Shown here one piece after another: positions 44,072 through 52,262 of a stretch of 64,000 bases of DNA. Under the pieces are notes generated by a model that did not search any database, was not told the origin of the DNA, and was given only the letters and a program-made list of their open reading frames with translations. This stretch comes from Sinorhizobium meliloti (GTDB taxonomy: Bacteria > Pseudomonadota > Alphaproteobacteria > Rhizobiales > Rhizobiaceae): NCBI RefSeq assembly GCF_035610345.1, contig NZ_CP141213.1:1054001-1118000 (forward strand), given 5' to 3'. A program made the translations under genes and the position numbers. Numbering within the stretch: position 1 is the stretch's first letter; every line of letters starts with the position of its first letter.

Positions 44072-44623
44072 ATGGATGAGTTCACGCCCACCGTCGGAGT
44101 TTCTTCGACACGTCCCGCCGACATGCCGGAAGACCATGCCGCCTTGCCGGTCTGGAACGCCGAAAACTGGTTCTACGAGGATTGGCCCGTCGGTCAGCGC
44201 ATCCGGTCGTTACGCCGCACGATTGGCGAGAGCGATAGCCACCTCTTCAATACCCTGGTCGTCGACATCCATCCTTATGTCCAGGATCAGATGTTTGCGG
44301 AGCGGGAAGGCATCTTCGGCCGTCGTCTCGTTGCCGGCGCCTTCGTGTTCTCGGCCGGTCTCGGCCTCGTCGCCACCAATTGCGTCAACGCCTTTTCCTA
44401 TGGCTACGACAAGCTCCGATTCATCAAGCCGGTCTTCATCGATGACACCATCTACACGATCCGGACCAACATGGAAAAAACGCCCCGTTACAAAGACCTC
44501 GGGCTCATTCGCGCCAGCTACCAGGTCTTCAAGAACGAGGGCGAGCTGGTGCTCTACTGCGAGCATCTGCAAACGGTGAAATACAAGAACCCCGCGGATT
44601 TTGTCGGCAAGACCGAGAAGTAG
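44072..44623 (+). CDS. MaoC-like hotdog-fold dehydratase
   Basis: A 183-residue MaoC family protein. It has the region [20 protein letters not shown] (residues 31-50), then [36 protein letters not shown] and [18 protein letters not shown], which trace the hotdog fold and the hydratase 2 region. MaoC proteins hydrate enoyl-CoA or act as 3-hydroxyacyl dehydratases; the classical Asp/His pair may correspond to residues in ESDSHLFN, but this is not certain. Placement directly after the TRAP transporter suggests a role in catabolism of its carboxylate substrate. Confidence 0.8.
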   Translation: MDEFTPTVGVSSTRPADMPEDHAALPVWNAENWFYEDWPVGQRIRSLRRTIGESDSHLFNTLVVDIHPYVQDQMFAEREGIFGRRLVAGAFVFSAGLGLVATNCVNAFSYGYDKLRFIKPVFIDDTIYTIRTNMEKTPRYKDLGLIRASYQVFKNEGELVLYCEHLQTVKYKNPADFVGKTEK

Positions 44624-44791
44624 AAAACAGAAACCGAAGAAAACGAGCGTTCGCTTGCCGGCGTCGCCGTAATCGGCATGAGCTCGTTTCCCTCGCATCC
44701 TGTTGCACCGCCGGGTCTCGTAGCGCAGCCATTCTCCAGAATTCCGTCCGCCGACATATTCCATCGATCGCATAATGCGAACACGGAATAA

Positions 44792-44824
44792 AAACGTTTA
44801 TATTTTTTATTGAAATCGTTTTTA
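44792..44824. promoter_or_regulatory. LacI-type operator upstream of the first LacI gene
   Basis: The palindrome AAACGTTT lies at 44792-44799 in the context ATAAAAACGTTTATA. A degenerate second half, AAATCGTTTTTATC, follows about 20 bp on. The site is 59-66 bp upstream of the LacI start, consistent with autoregulation. The same core recurs at 52185, 52206 and 59227. Confidence 0.7.
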
Positions 44825-44857
44825 TCAGCTGATACGGCTTTCGTCGGGAGGCCGATC

Positions 44858-45925
44858 ATGGAAAACACGCAGTCGCCGCGCGCACGGCCGGGGATCAAGG
44901 CTCTGGCCGAGGCTACGGGCTATTCCATTGCGACCGTGTCGAAGGCGCTCAACGGTTCTCCCATGGTTGCCCCGGCCACGAAGGCACTCATCCATCGTGC
45001 CGCGGCGGAGATCGGCTATCGTGCCAACGCCCGCGGCATGGCGCTGAGGACCGGCCGGACCTGCCAGGCTGCCGTGCTCATGCCGGTAACGGCTGCGCGC
45101 GACTATGAATGGGACGGCGTCGAATATACCCAGATACTCAGCGGCATCAGTCAGGCACTGGAAGGCAGCGACTATCGCATGTCGGTCCATGTCGTGCGCA
45201 ATGTGGAGGACGGCTGCGAGGCGGCGCACCGGGTCATCGATGAGGGTCTGGCGGACGGACTGATATTCTCAGGCATACGCGCCGACGACCCGCGCATCGA
45301 TCTTCTGGTCGAGAGCCGGTTTCCCTTCGTCTCTCTCGGTCGCTGTCGGAAACCCCTCGATTACGCACATGTCGATATCGACAACGAATGGGCGGCCCAT
45401 GCGGCGACCGCCCGGCTGATTGCCGGCGGACACCGGCGGATCGCGCTCGTCAATCCGCTCCGGCATCTCTCCTACGCCGAGGACAGGGTGGACGGCTTCA
45501 TGCGGGCTTTTCGCGAGGCGGGGCTATCGCCGTCCGACGATCTGATCGCCGAAGGCGATCTCTCTACCCAGTTCGGCCGCGAGAGCGCGCTCGGTCTTCT
45601 CGACGCGGCGCGGCCGCCGACGGCCTTCGTCTGCAGCAACGAGTCGACCACGCTCGGAGTGCTTTCGGGCCTGGGCTCGCGTGGACGGCGGATCGGCGTC
45701 GATGTCGACGTGGTCGCCTATGACGACATCAATGTCAGCGCCTATTTCACGCCGCCGATCACGACCTTCTATCAGCCCATCGAGATACTCGGGCGAACCC
45801 TCGGGGAGTTCCTGCTGCGGCGCATGGCGGGAGAGGACGCGCAAACGTTGAAGCAGGTTTTCAGGCCAACGCTGATCGAGAGGCAGCCCGACAATCTCGG
45901 CGGGCGCCTGGAGCAGCCGGCGTAG
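44858..45925 (+). CDS. LacI family transcriptional regulator (first paralog)
   Basis: A 355-residue LacI/GalR repressor from the ATG at 44858 (MENTQSPR); the longer frame from 44810 overlaps the operator. The helix-turn-helix and hinge are at residues 12-60: GIKALAEATGYSIATVSKAL, then IGYRANARGMALRTGRT. The effector-binding domain (about 65-340) has LADGLIFSGIRADDPRI and a C-terminal TFYQPIEILGRTLGEFLLRR. It shares an identical SIATVSKAL recognition segment with the regulator at 58160, so both should read the same operator. It directly precedes the amino-acid ABC/fusion-protein operon. Confidence 0.92.
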   Translation: MENTQSPRARPGIKALAEATGYSIATVSKALNGSPMVAPATKALIHRAAAEIGYRANARGMALRTGRTCQAAVLMPVTAARDYEWDGVEYTQILSGISQALEGSDYRMSVHVVRNVEDGCEAAHRVIDEGLADGLIFSGIRADDPRIDLLVESRFPFVSLGRCRKPLDYAHVDIDNEWAAHAATARLIAGGHRRIALVNPLRHLSYAEDRVDGFMRAFREAGLSPSDDLIAEGDLSTQFGRESALGLLDAARPPTAFVCSNESTTLGVLSGLGSRGRRIGVDVDVVAYDDINVSAYFTPPITTFYQPIEILGRTLGEFLLRRMAGEDAQTLKQVFRPTLIERQPDNLGGRLEQPA

Positions 45926-45955
45926 GAAAAGAATTCACAACGGAGGAGAACCAAG

Positions 45956-46702
45956 GTGAAAACACTCGTAATTGCACTTGCGATGGCGGCCCTCGTCTCA
46001 GGCGGCGCGTCGGCCGCCGATCTCGGCGGGAAGCTGCTGAAGGTCGGCTCGGACACGACCTCGCCGCCGATGGAGAGCGTCGATCCCGCGACAGGCCAGA
46101 TCGTCGGTTTCGATATCGACGTGGTGAATGCGATCTGCGCAAAGATCAACTGCCAGGCGGAATTCGTGACCACCGGTTGGGACGGCATTTTCGCAGCGCT
46201 CGATCAGGGCAACTTCGATCTCGTCGCCTCGGGCGTGTCGATCACCGAGGAACGCAAGAAGGCCATGGATTTCTCCGATCCCTACATCGTCAACAGCCAG
46301 GCGGTGCTGATGCGGGTCGAGGACCAGGGCGTGTCACTGGAAGACTTCAAGTCGAAGGGGAAGAAGCTTTCCGCCCAGGCCAACACCACGGATGCGCAGG
46401 TCGCCGAAGGGGTGGTCGGCAAAGAAAACGTCGTCGCCTATGACAGCTTCAGCGCCGCGATCATCGCGCTCAAGAACAAAGATGTCGACGGCGTCGTCAT
46501 CAACGGAGCCAATGCTGCCGCTTACGAACGCGAGTTCGTCGGCGAACTCGTGGTCGCGATCCGGGACCTCGAATCCGATCCGCTCGGCCTCGTCTTCCGC
46601 AAGGGCGATGCCAATGTCGCCGCCTTCAACGAAGGACTGAAGATGATCCGCGACGACGGCACGCTGGATCAGTTCGTCAACAAATACTGGGGCGTGAAGT
46701 AA
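45956..46702 (+). CDS. Polar amino-acid ABC transporter, substrate-binding protein
   Basis: A 248-residue periplasmic binding protein of the PAAT (FliY/HisJ) family. GTG start at 45956 with a strong CGGAGGAG site. Signal peptide KTLVIALAMAALVSGGASA, no lipobox. The ligand-binding opening DTTSPPMESVDPATGQIVGF and DIDVVNAICAKINCQAEFV are typical, as is FDLVASGVSITEERKKAMDF. The last residues, DDGTLDQFVNKYWG, match the family end. It lies 30 bp after the LacI gene. The substrate is probably an amino acid or amine; the neighbouring fusion protein gives a hint but not proof. Confidence 0.9.
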   Translation: MKTLVIALAMAALVSGGASAADLGGKLLKVGSDTTSPPMESVDPATGQIVGFDIDVVNAICAKINCQAEFVTTGWDGIFAALDQGNFDLVASGVSITEERKKAMDFSDPYIVNSQAVLMRVEDQGVSLEDFKSKGKKLSAQANTTDAQVAEGVVGKENVVAYDSFSAAIIALKNKDVDGVVINGANAAAYEREFVGELVVAIRDLESDPLGLVFRKGDANVAAFNEGLKMIRDDGTLDQFVNKYWGVK

Positions 46703-46715
46703 CCTCATCCGAACA

Positions 46716-46740
46716 CCCCGGAGCGGTCTGCGCTCCGGGG
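46716..46740 (+). terminator. Intercistronic hairpin between binding protein and permease
   Basis: CCCCGGAGCG (46716-46725) and CGCTCCGGGG (46731-46740) form a perfect ten-pair stem with a five-base loop, 13 bp after the stop of the binding-protein gene. No U-run follows. Such hairpins usually protect the abundant binding-protein mRNA and reduce readthrough into the permease gene. Confidence 0.75.
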
Positions 46741-46773
46741 CCGAATTTCTGCGCAGAATCCCCGGAGGGATGA

Positions 46774-48423
46774 ATGTCGTTCCTGAGAACCGTGCGGCCC
46801 AGCAATCTGATCATTCTGACAGCGCTGCCGTTCATCATCTATCTTTTCGCCTCCTCCGGTGACTACCAACGTTCGCTGAGAGCCATTCTCGGAGTCGAGA
46901 ACGGCTCGTCCGCCTTCGTACCTGGCTTCCTTGCCCTGCTCGTCGCCTTCGGCTCGGGTATCGCCGTTCTCGTCTTTTCGCGAGTCAAGGCGCCGCGGCC
47001 GCGGCTGGCGCTCGCTGCCGCCGTGCTCAATCTCGCTGCGGCGGCCGTCCTGCTTCTGAGCGACGCGGTTCATCCCTACCTTGCGTCGGTCGTCGCCAAT
47101 GCCGTCGATCCCTTCACGTCCGATCTCGTCGTGAAGGGGCTTAGCCCCCGGCGATTGACGGACGCCGCGGACATGACCCTGCGCGGCATCGAAGCCGTGC
47201 TTTTTCCGGCCTATTTTGCGCTGACCCTGTTCGGCTCCATGCTTTTCTTCGGTGCCGGCAAGGCATCTGCGCGGGAGAGCATCCTGCATCGCGCAGGAGC
47301 GTGGAGCATCGGCCTCGTCAACGGTACGGGGCTCCTGTTCATCCTCTTCTTTGCGCATATGGCCTTTGCCGCCGGCGTGGCGACGACGGTCCGCGCGGCC
47401 ATTGCCGCCTATCTTCTCGCCGCGATCATCGGTCTCATCTGGGTCGGATTGCTTCAGTTGCATTATAAGGCGCGCACCAGCCTCTTCTTCGCGCTCGCGA
47501 CCCTCGGCCTGGTGCTCGTCGCCGCCTGGTTCCTGTTGCAGCCTCGCACGCCCTATGTGCTTGCGGGGCGGCTCGACGGCACGGTCGCGATCGTCAGCAA
47601 CACGCCGTCCGGCCTCATAGGCGCGGTGCGCTTCGGCCAATATCCGGGCGCGCCCGCTGAAGAGGCGGCGGTACGAACCTTCCTTGGCCCGGCGGAGGCA
47701 GTCGCGGCGATAGAAAAGGACGAGGTGACGGCCGCGCTTCTGCCGGCCGAAGCCGTGCCCGGGGGGTTGCCGCTCCTTTGGGAAACGGCGGCTTTGAACG
47801 ATCGAGACCGGGCCGCAGGCATCACTTTCGCCGTCCTGGCAATCATCCTCGGTCTGCTCACCTTCGGCGGCTATCTGCACCGTCGTCATCCCTTGGCGAT
47901 CGGCTCGGAATTCGTCGTCGATACGATCCGCGGCATTCCGATGCTGGTGATCGTGCTCTATGTCGGCCTGCCCTTGAGCGGGGCGTTGAAGGATGCGACG
48001 CAAGGCGTGCTCGACCCGCCGAATCTGATGCGCGGCATCGTCGCCATGGCGCTTGCCTATTCCGCCTATCTGGCGGAAATCTTCCGCTCCGGCATCAACG
48101 CCATCCCGGTCGGCCAGATCGAAGCGGCGCGCAGCATCGGGCTCAACCGGTGGCAGACGGCGCGGCTGGTGGTCCTGCCGCAGGCGTTCCGGATCATCAT
48201 TCCACCGCTGGGCAACGAGCTGATCGCGATCCTCAAGGACACGTCGCTCCTATCGATTCTGTCGATCCGCGACATCACCCAGCGCATGCGCGAGTTCCAG
48301 TCGGCGAGTTTCCTGCCCTTTGCGCCCTATAACTCGGCAGCCATCTTCTACATCTTCCTGACGCTCGCGGCGGCGAGCCTCATCAACATGATCGAGCGGA
48401 AATATGACATCAAGCATCGATAG
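46774..48423 (+). CDS. Polar amino-acid ABC transporter permease with long N-terminal extension
   Basis: A 549-residue permease, about twice the usual HisM/GlnP length. Residues 350-549 are a normal PAAT permease: IGSEFVVDTIRGIPMLVIVL, the EAA loop AEIFRSGINAIPVGQIEAAR (ATPase contact) and KDTSLLSILSIRDIT. Residues 1-250 add about six hydrophobic segments. Residues 260-345 form a soluble stretch with TVAIVSNTPSGLIGAVRFGQ and EAVAAIEKDEVTAALLPAEA, which resembles part of a binding-protein lobe. No ATP-binding subunit of the HisP type is encoded in this operon. Confidence 0.85.
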   Translation: MSFLRTVRPSNLIILTALPFIIYLFASSGDYQRSLRAILGVENGSSAFVPGFLALLVAFGSGIAVLVFSRVKAPRPRLALAAAVLNLAAAAVLLLSDAVHPYLASVVANAVDPFTSDLVVKGLSPRRLTDAADMTLRGIEAVLFPAYFALTLFGSMLFFGAGKASARESILHRAGAWSIGLVNGTGLLFILFFAHMAFAAGVATTVRAAIAAYLLAAIIGLIWVGLLQLHYKARTSLFFALATLGLVLVAAWFLLQPRTPYVLAGRLDGTVAIVSNTPSGLIGAVRFGQYPGAPAEEAAVRTFLGPAEAVAAIEKDEVTAALLPAEAVPGGLPLLWETAALNDRDRAAGITFAVLAIILGLLTFGGYLHRRHPLAIGSEFVVDTIRGIPMLVIVLYVGLPLSGALKDATQGVLDPPNLMRGIVAMALAYSAYLAEIFRSGINAIPVGQIEAARSIGLNRWQTARLVVLPQAFRIIIPPLGNELIAILKDTSLLSILSIRDITQRMREFQSASFLPFAPYNSAAIFYIFLTLAAASLINMIERKYDIKHR

Positions 48424-49117
48424 GAGAGGGGAAGAGGGTCCGCGCACGGTGCTGATCACCGGTGCATCGCGGGGCCTGGGTCAGGAGCTTGCACGGCAGT
48501 ATGCAGCCGCCGGCTGGCGGGTGATCGCCTGCGTCCGCCAACCGTCGGCGAGGGATGGGGAAACCGGCATCGAACGTCGGATACTCGACGTCACGGACGC
48601 GAGGTCGATGGCGGCGCTTGCCGAAAGCCTCGGCGAGCGGCCGATCGATGCCCTCATCAACAATGCCGGAGTCCGCGGCGACACAGGCGGACTGTCGACC
48701 GTCAGGCCCGAGGATTTCCTGGAGGTCATGCGTGTCAATGCCCTTGCGCCGATCCTGGTCGTGCAGGCGCTGCTGCGAAATCTCCTCGCCGGCGGCGATC
48801 GCATCGTCGCCAATATCAGCAGCCGCGCAGGATCGCTCGCCGAGGGCACGCTCGACGACGACGAAGGAGACTATGCCTATCGTTGCTCGAAAGCGGCGCT
48901 GAACATGGCCACGGTCAAGCTCGCCCAGGATTTGCGCCCCCACCGGGTCACCGTGCTGTCGCTCCACCCCGGCTGGGTCAGAACCGATATGGGCGGCCAT
49001 CAGGCGAGCGTGCCGGTTGCGGAAAGCGCCGCCGGCCTGAAGGCGATCATCGACAGGGCCGGGCTCGCCGAGAGCGGCAGCTTCCGGGCCTTCGACGGAA
49101 GAACGGTATCGTGGTGA
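48404..49117 (+). CDS. Short-chain dehydrogenase/reductase
   Basis: A 237-residue SDR of the classical type. TGASRGLGQELA binds the nucleotide (residues 19-30) and NNAG is present at about residue 86. The Ser of NISSRAG and the YRCSK segment (about 155-165) supply the active-site Ser, Tyr and Lys. It most resembles the C-factor/CsgA-like SDR branch. It starts 20 bp inside the permease gene and is followed 13 bp later by the large fusion gene, so it is part of the same operon. Substrate unknown. Confidence 0.85.
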   Translation: MTSSIDRRGEEGPRTVLITGASRGLGQELARQYAAAGWRVIACVRQPSARDGETGIERRILDVTDARSMAALAESLGERPIDALINNAGVRGDTGGLSTVRPEDFLEVMRVNALAPILVVQALLRNLLAGGDRIVANISSRAGSLAEGTLDDDEGDYAYRCSKAALNMATVKLAQDLRPHRVTVLSLHPGWVRTDMGGHQASVPVAESAAGLKAIIDRAGLAESGSFRAFDGRTVSW

Positions 49118-49130
49118 AGCGAGTGGGACG

Positions 49131-52100
49131 ATGACGACGAGCGAGTTCAAGAACGTGCAGGAAACCGAAACAATCGAAGCGCTCCTTGCCCGCGAATACG
49201 GCGTCGCGGGAGAAATCGTGGCGCTGCCCGGCGAGCACGATCTCAATTTCCGTATTCAGGCGAGCGACGGTCGCGCGTTCCTCCTGAAACTGCATGCCCT
49301 CGGCGCGCCCGAGGAGCTCGACATGCAGATTGCAGTTCTCGACCATCTCGCGCGCGAGGCGACGGATCTGCCCGTCTCGAAGGCCTTGCCGAGCCGCTCC
49401 GGCGCCTCGTTCACCCGCGTCGAATTCAAAGGAGAGCGTGTCGCACGTCTGCTGACGTGGCTGCCCGGGGAGATCTGGGCACGAGCCGCCAACCGCTCGA
49501 GCAACAGCATCGAGACCCTTGGGGCGCTGCTCGGCAAGCTCGACCGCAGCCTCGCCGGTTTCTCTCATCCCGGCGCAAGGAGAGAGTACGCCTGGGATAT
49601 CGCCCGGGCGGAAATGCACCTCGCCAATGTCGATCTGATCGAGGATGTGGAAAAGCGGAGCGCGGTTCGCGCGATCCTCGATCACTTCGTCTCCACCGTG
49701 CTGCCGCGCCTTGAGGCGTGCCCCCGGCAGGTCATCCACAACGATGCCAATGACTATAACGTGCTCGTCGGCGCCGACGGCTGCGTCAGCGGTCTGCTCG
49801 ACTTCGGCGATATGGTCGAGAGCTATCGGGTGGTGGAAGTGGCCGTCGCCTCTGCCTATGCGCTGATCGGCTCGCCGGATCCGATCGGCGCCATCGCGCG
49901 GCTGGCGGGCGCCTATCACGGCGTCAATCCGCTCGGCGAAACGGAGGCCGAGCTGATCTTCGATCTCGTGCGCACCCGCTACGCCGTCAGCATATGCATG
50001 GCGGCAAGGCAGATCCGCGACAACCCCGAGAACGCCTATCTGCTCGTCAGCCAGGAGGACGTCTGGCGCGAACTGCGACGCCTCGAGCAAGAGAACCGCT
50101 TGTTCGCCATCGCCCGCCTTCGCGACGTCTGCGGCTTCGCACCCATCCCGGGGGCCGCACGGGTGGTGCAGTGGCTGGAGCGCAATGCGCATGATTTTTC
50201 GGGCGTCATGAAGCCGGGCATTGCAAGGCCGAAGGCAGCCGTCTTCGATTTCTCGGCGAACAGCTCGGAGAACTGGGCAGGTCTCGACAAGGACGTGGCG
50301 CAAGCGCGCATCGAAGCGCATATCCATGCGGAGGGGGCGGATTTCGGCCTTGGCCTCTACGGGGAGGACAGAGCGGTCTACAAGGGTGACGCCTACCAGG
50401 CGACTGCAAGCCTGCGCCGCACGATTCACCTCGGCATCGATCTCTTCGCTCCCGCCAACGAGCCGGTGCATGCACCCTTCGCCGGCAACGTCGCCTTCTA
50501 CCACGACGACGCGGTCCCTTACGGTTTCGGGCCGACAATTCTGCTCGAACACACGACGGGCGAGGGCGACACGTTCTGGACGCTCTACGGGCATCTCTCC
50601 CGTGAAAGCGCCTCACGGCTTTCGATCGGCCAGCCGGTCGCCAGGGGCGAAGCTTTCGCGACCCTGGGGGATCGCGCCGAAAACGGCGGCTGGGTTCCGC
50701 ACCTGCATTTCCAGATCGTCACCGATCATCTCGGCCTCGAGGGCCGCATGCACGGCGTCGGCGTCAGAGAGCAGTGGCAGGTCTGGCGGGAGATCAGCCC
50801 GGATCCTAGCGTCGTGCTCGGCCTTTCCGTTCCGGCGTCGGTGATCGTCGAGCGCGACAAGGCGTTCCTGGTGCGCGAACGCCAGCGCCGCATCGGTCGT
50901 TCCTTAAGCATCGCCTACGGCGCGGCGCCTCTGAAGATCGTCGCCGGCGAGGGCGCCTACCTGATCGATGACGAGGGTAGGCGCTGGCTCGACATGGTCA
51001 ACAATGTCTGCCATGTCGGCCATTGCCATCCACGCGTCGTGAAGGCGGCGCAGATGCAGACGGCGCGGCTCAATACCAATTCGCGCTATCTGCATGACAG
51101 TCTGGTGGAATATTCCCGACGGCTTGCGGCGCTCTTCCCTGATCCGCTGAACGTCTGCTTCTTCGTCAATTCCGGCAGCGAAGCCAACGATCTCGCGATC
51201 CGGCTGGCGCGCGCCTATACCGGCAACCGCGACGTCATCACCGTCGATCACGCCTATCACGGCCATCTGACGAGCCTGATCGATGTCAGTCCCTATAAAT
51301 TCGCGGGCAAGGGCGGGGAAGGGCGGCCGGCGCATGTGCGGGTTGCCGAGATGCCGGACCTCTATCGGGGACGCTATCGCTATGGCGATACGGACGCGGG
51401 GCGCAAATATGCCGGGGACGTGCAGCGGCAGATCGATGCGCTGGCGGCGGACGGGCGCAAACCCGCGCTCTTCTTCAGCGAGGGTATTCTCGGCACGGGC
51501 GGCCAACTGGTGCTGCCGGAAGGTTATCTCAGAGAGGCCTATGCGCATGTGCGTGCGGCCGGCGGGCTGTGCCTCGCGGACGAGGTTCAGGTGGGCTTCG
51601 GCCGCGTCGGCAGTCACATGTGGGCGCATGAGACGCAAGGGGTCGTGCCCGACATCGTCACCATGGGCAAGCCGATCGGCAACGGCCACCCGATGGCGGC
51701 TGTGGTGACGACTGAGGCGATTGCCGCGGCATTTGCAAACGGAATGGAATATTTCAACACCTTCGGCGGAAATCCGGTATCGGCCGAGATCGGCCTCGCC
51801 GTACTCGACGTAATCCGCGACGAGCGCCTGATGCACCATTGCGCGGTCGTTGGAAACCGTCTGATGGATGGAGCGCGCGAACTCGCCAGCCGCCACGCGA
51901 TCATCGGCGACGTGCGCGGCTACGGTCTCTTCAACGGCATCGAGCTCGTGCGCGATCGCGACACCCTCGAACCGGCCGCAGCGGAGCTCGACTTCGTCAT
52001 TGCCGAAATGAAGGACAGGCACCGCATCCTGCTGTCGAGCGAGGGACCGCAGCACAACGTACTGAAGATCAAGCCGCCCGCGCCATTCAGCGCGGACGAT

Positions 52101-52157
52101 TGCGACCGTTTCCTCGATGCCCTCGACGCGGTGCTGGCGCGGGTAGAGGCCGGCTGA
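49131..52157 (+). CDS. Trifunctional fusion: APH-type kinase, LytM/M23 domain, class III aminotransferase
   Basis: A 1008-residue protein with three parts. (1) Residues 1-330: aminoglycoside/choline-kinase-like fold with catalytic HNDANDYN (His203, Asp205, Asn210) and metal-binding DFGD (224-227), closest in type to hydroxylysine kinase/AGPHD1. (2) About 390-560: LytM/M23 metallopeptidase fold with zinc ligands His433, Asp437 and His526 in HLGID and HLHF. (3) About 610-1008: PLP aminotransferase class III with VNNVCHVGHCHPRVV, FVNSGSEANDLAIRLA and the PLP Lys847 in TMGKPIGNG, related to the phospho-lyases ETNPPL/PHYKPL. There is no signal peptide. Likely role: phosphorylate a hydroxy-amino compound, then eliminate phosphate and ammonia. 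The role of the M23 domain is unknown. Confidence 0.9.
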   Translation: MTTSEFKNVQETETIEALLAREYGVAGEIVALPGEHDLNFRIQASDGRAFLLKLHALGAPEELDMQIAVLDHLAREATDLPVSKALPSRSGASFTRVEFKGERVARLLTWLPGEIWARAANRSSNSIETLGALLGKLDRSLAGFSHPGARREYAWDIARAEMHLANVDLIEDVEKRSAVRAILDHFVSTVLPRLEACPRQVIHNDANDYNVLVGADGCVSGLLDFGDMVESYRVVEVAVASAYALIGSPDPIGAIARLAGAYHGVNPLGETEAELIFDLVRTRYAVSICMAARQIRDNPENAYLLVSQEDVWRELRRLEQENRLFAIARLRDVCGFAPIPGAARVVQWLERNAHDFSGVMKPGIARPKAAVFDFSANSSENWAGLDKDVAQARIEAHIHAEGADFGLGLYGEDRAVYKGDAYQATASLRRTIHLGIDLFAPANEPVHAPFAGNVAFYHDDAVPYGFGPTILLEHTTGEGDTFWTLYGHLSRESASRLSIGQPVARGEAFATLGDRAENGGWVPHLHFQIVTDHLGLEGRMHGVGVREQWQVWREISPDPSVVLGLSVPASVIVERDKAFLVRERQRRIGRSLSIAYGAAPLKIVAGEGAYLIDDEGRRWLDMVNNVCHVGHCHPRVVKAAQMQTARLNTNSRYLHDSLVEYSRRLAALFPDPLNVCFFVNSGSEANDLAIRLARAYTGNRDVITVDHAYHGHLTSLIDVSPYKFAGKGGEGRPAHVRVAEMPDLYRGRYRYGDTDAGRKYAGDVQRQIDALAADGRKPALFFSEGILGTGGQLVLPEGYLREAYAHVRAAGGLCLADEVQVGFGRVGSHMWAHETQGVVPDIVTMGKPIGNGHPMAAVVTTEAIAAAFANGMEYFNTFGGNPVSAEIGLAVLDVIRDERLMHHCAVVGNRLMDGARELASRHAIIGDVRGYGLFNGIELVRDRDTLEPAAAELDFVIAEMKDRHRILLSSEGPQHNVLKIKPPAPFSADDCDRFLDALDAVLARVEAG

Positions 52158-52181
52158 CGAAAGTTTTCTCTTTACAACGAA

Positions 52182-52216
52182 GTTAAACGTTTTTATTTCT
52201 GAAAAAAACGTTTAAC
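52182..52216. promoter_or_regulatory. Double LacI-type operator before the sugar ABC operon
   Basis: Two AAACGTTT cores, at 52185-52192 and 52206-52213, are spaced 21 bp centre to centre, two helical turns. The whole site is a larger perfect inverted repeat: GTTAAACGTTTTT (52182-52194) and AAAAACGTTTAAC (52204-52216). It lies about 47 bp upstream of the TTG start of the ABC ATPase gene. Confidence 0.75.
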
Positions 52217-52262
52217 AGACTGACGAACAGGCGGTTGATCCGCCGCCTGTCGGGAGGAGAGT

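Noticed and set aside
44624..44857. A minus-strand ORF upstream of the LacI gene
   Set aside because: The frame crosses the MaoC 3' end and the operator; the translation has no recognisable domain.
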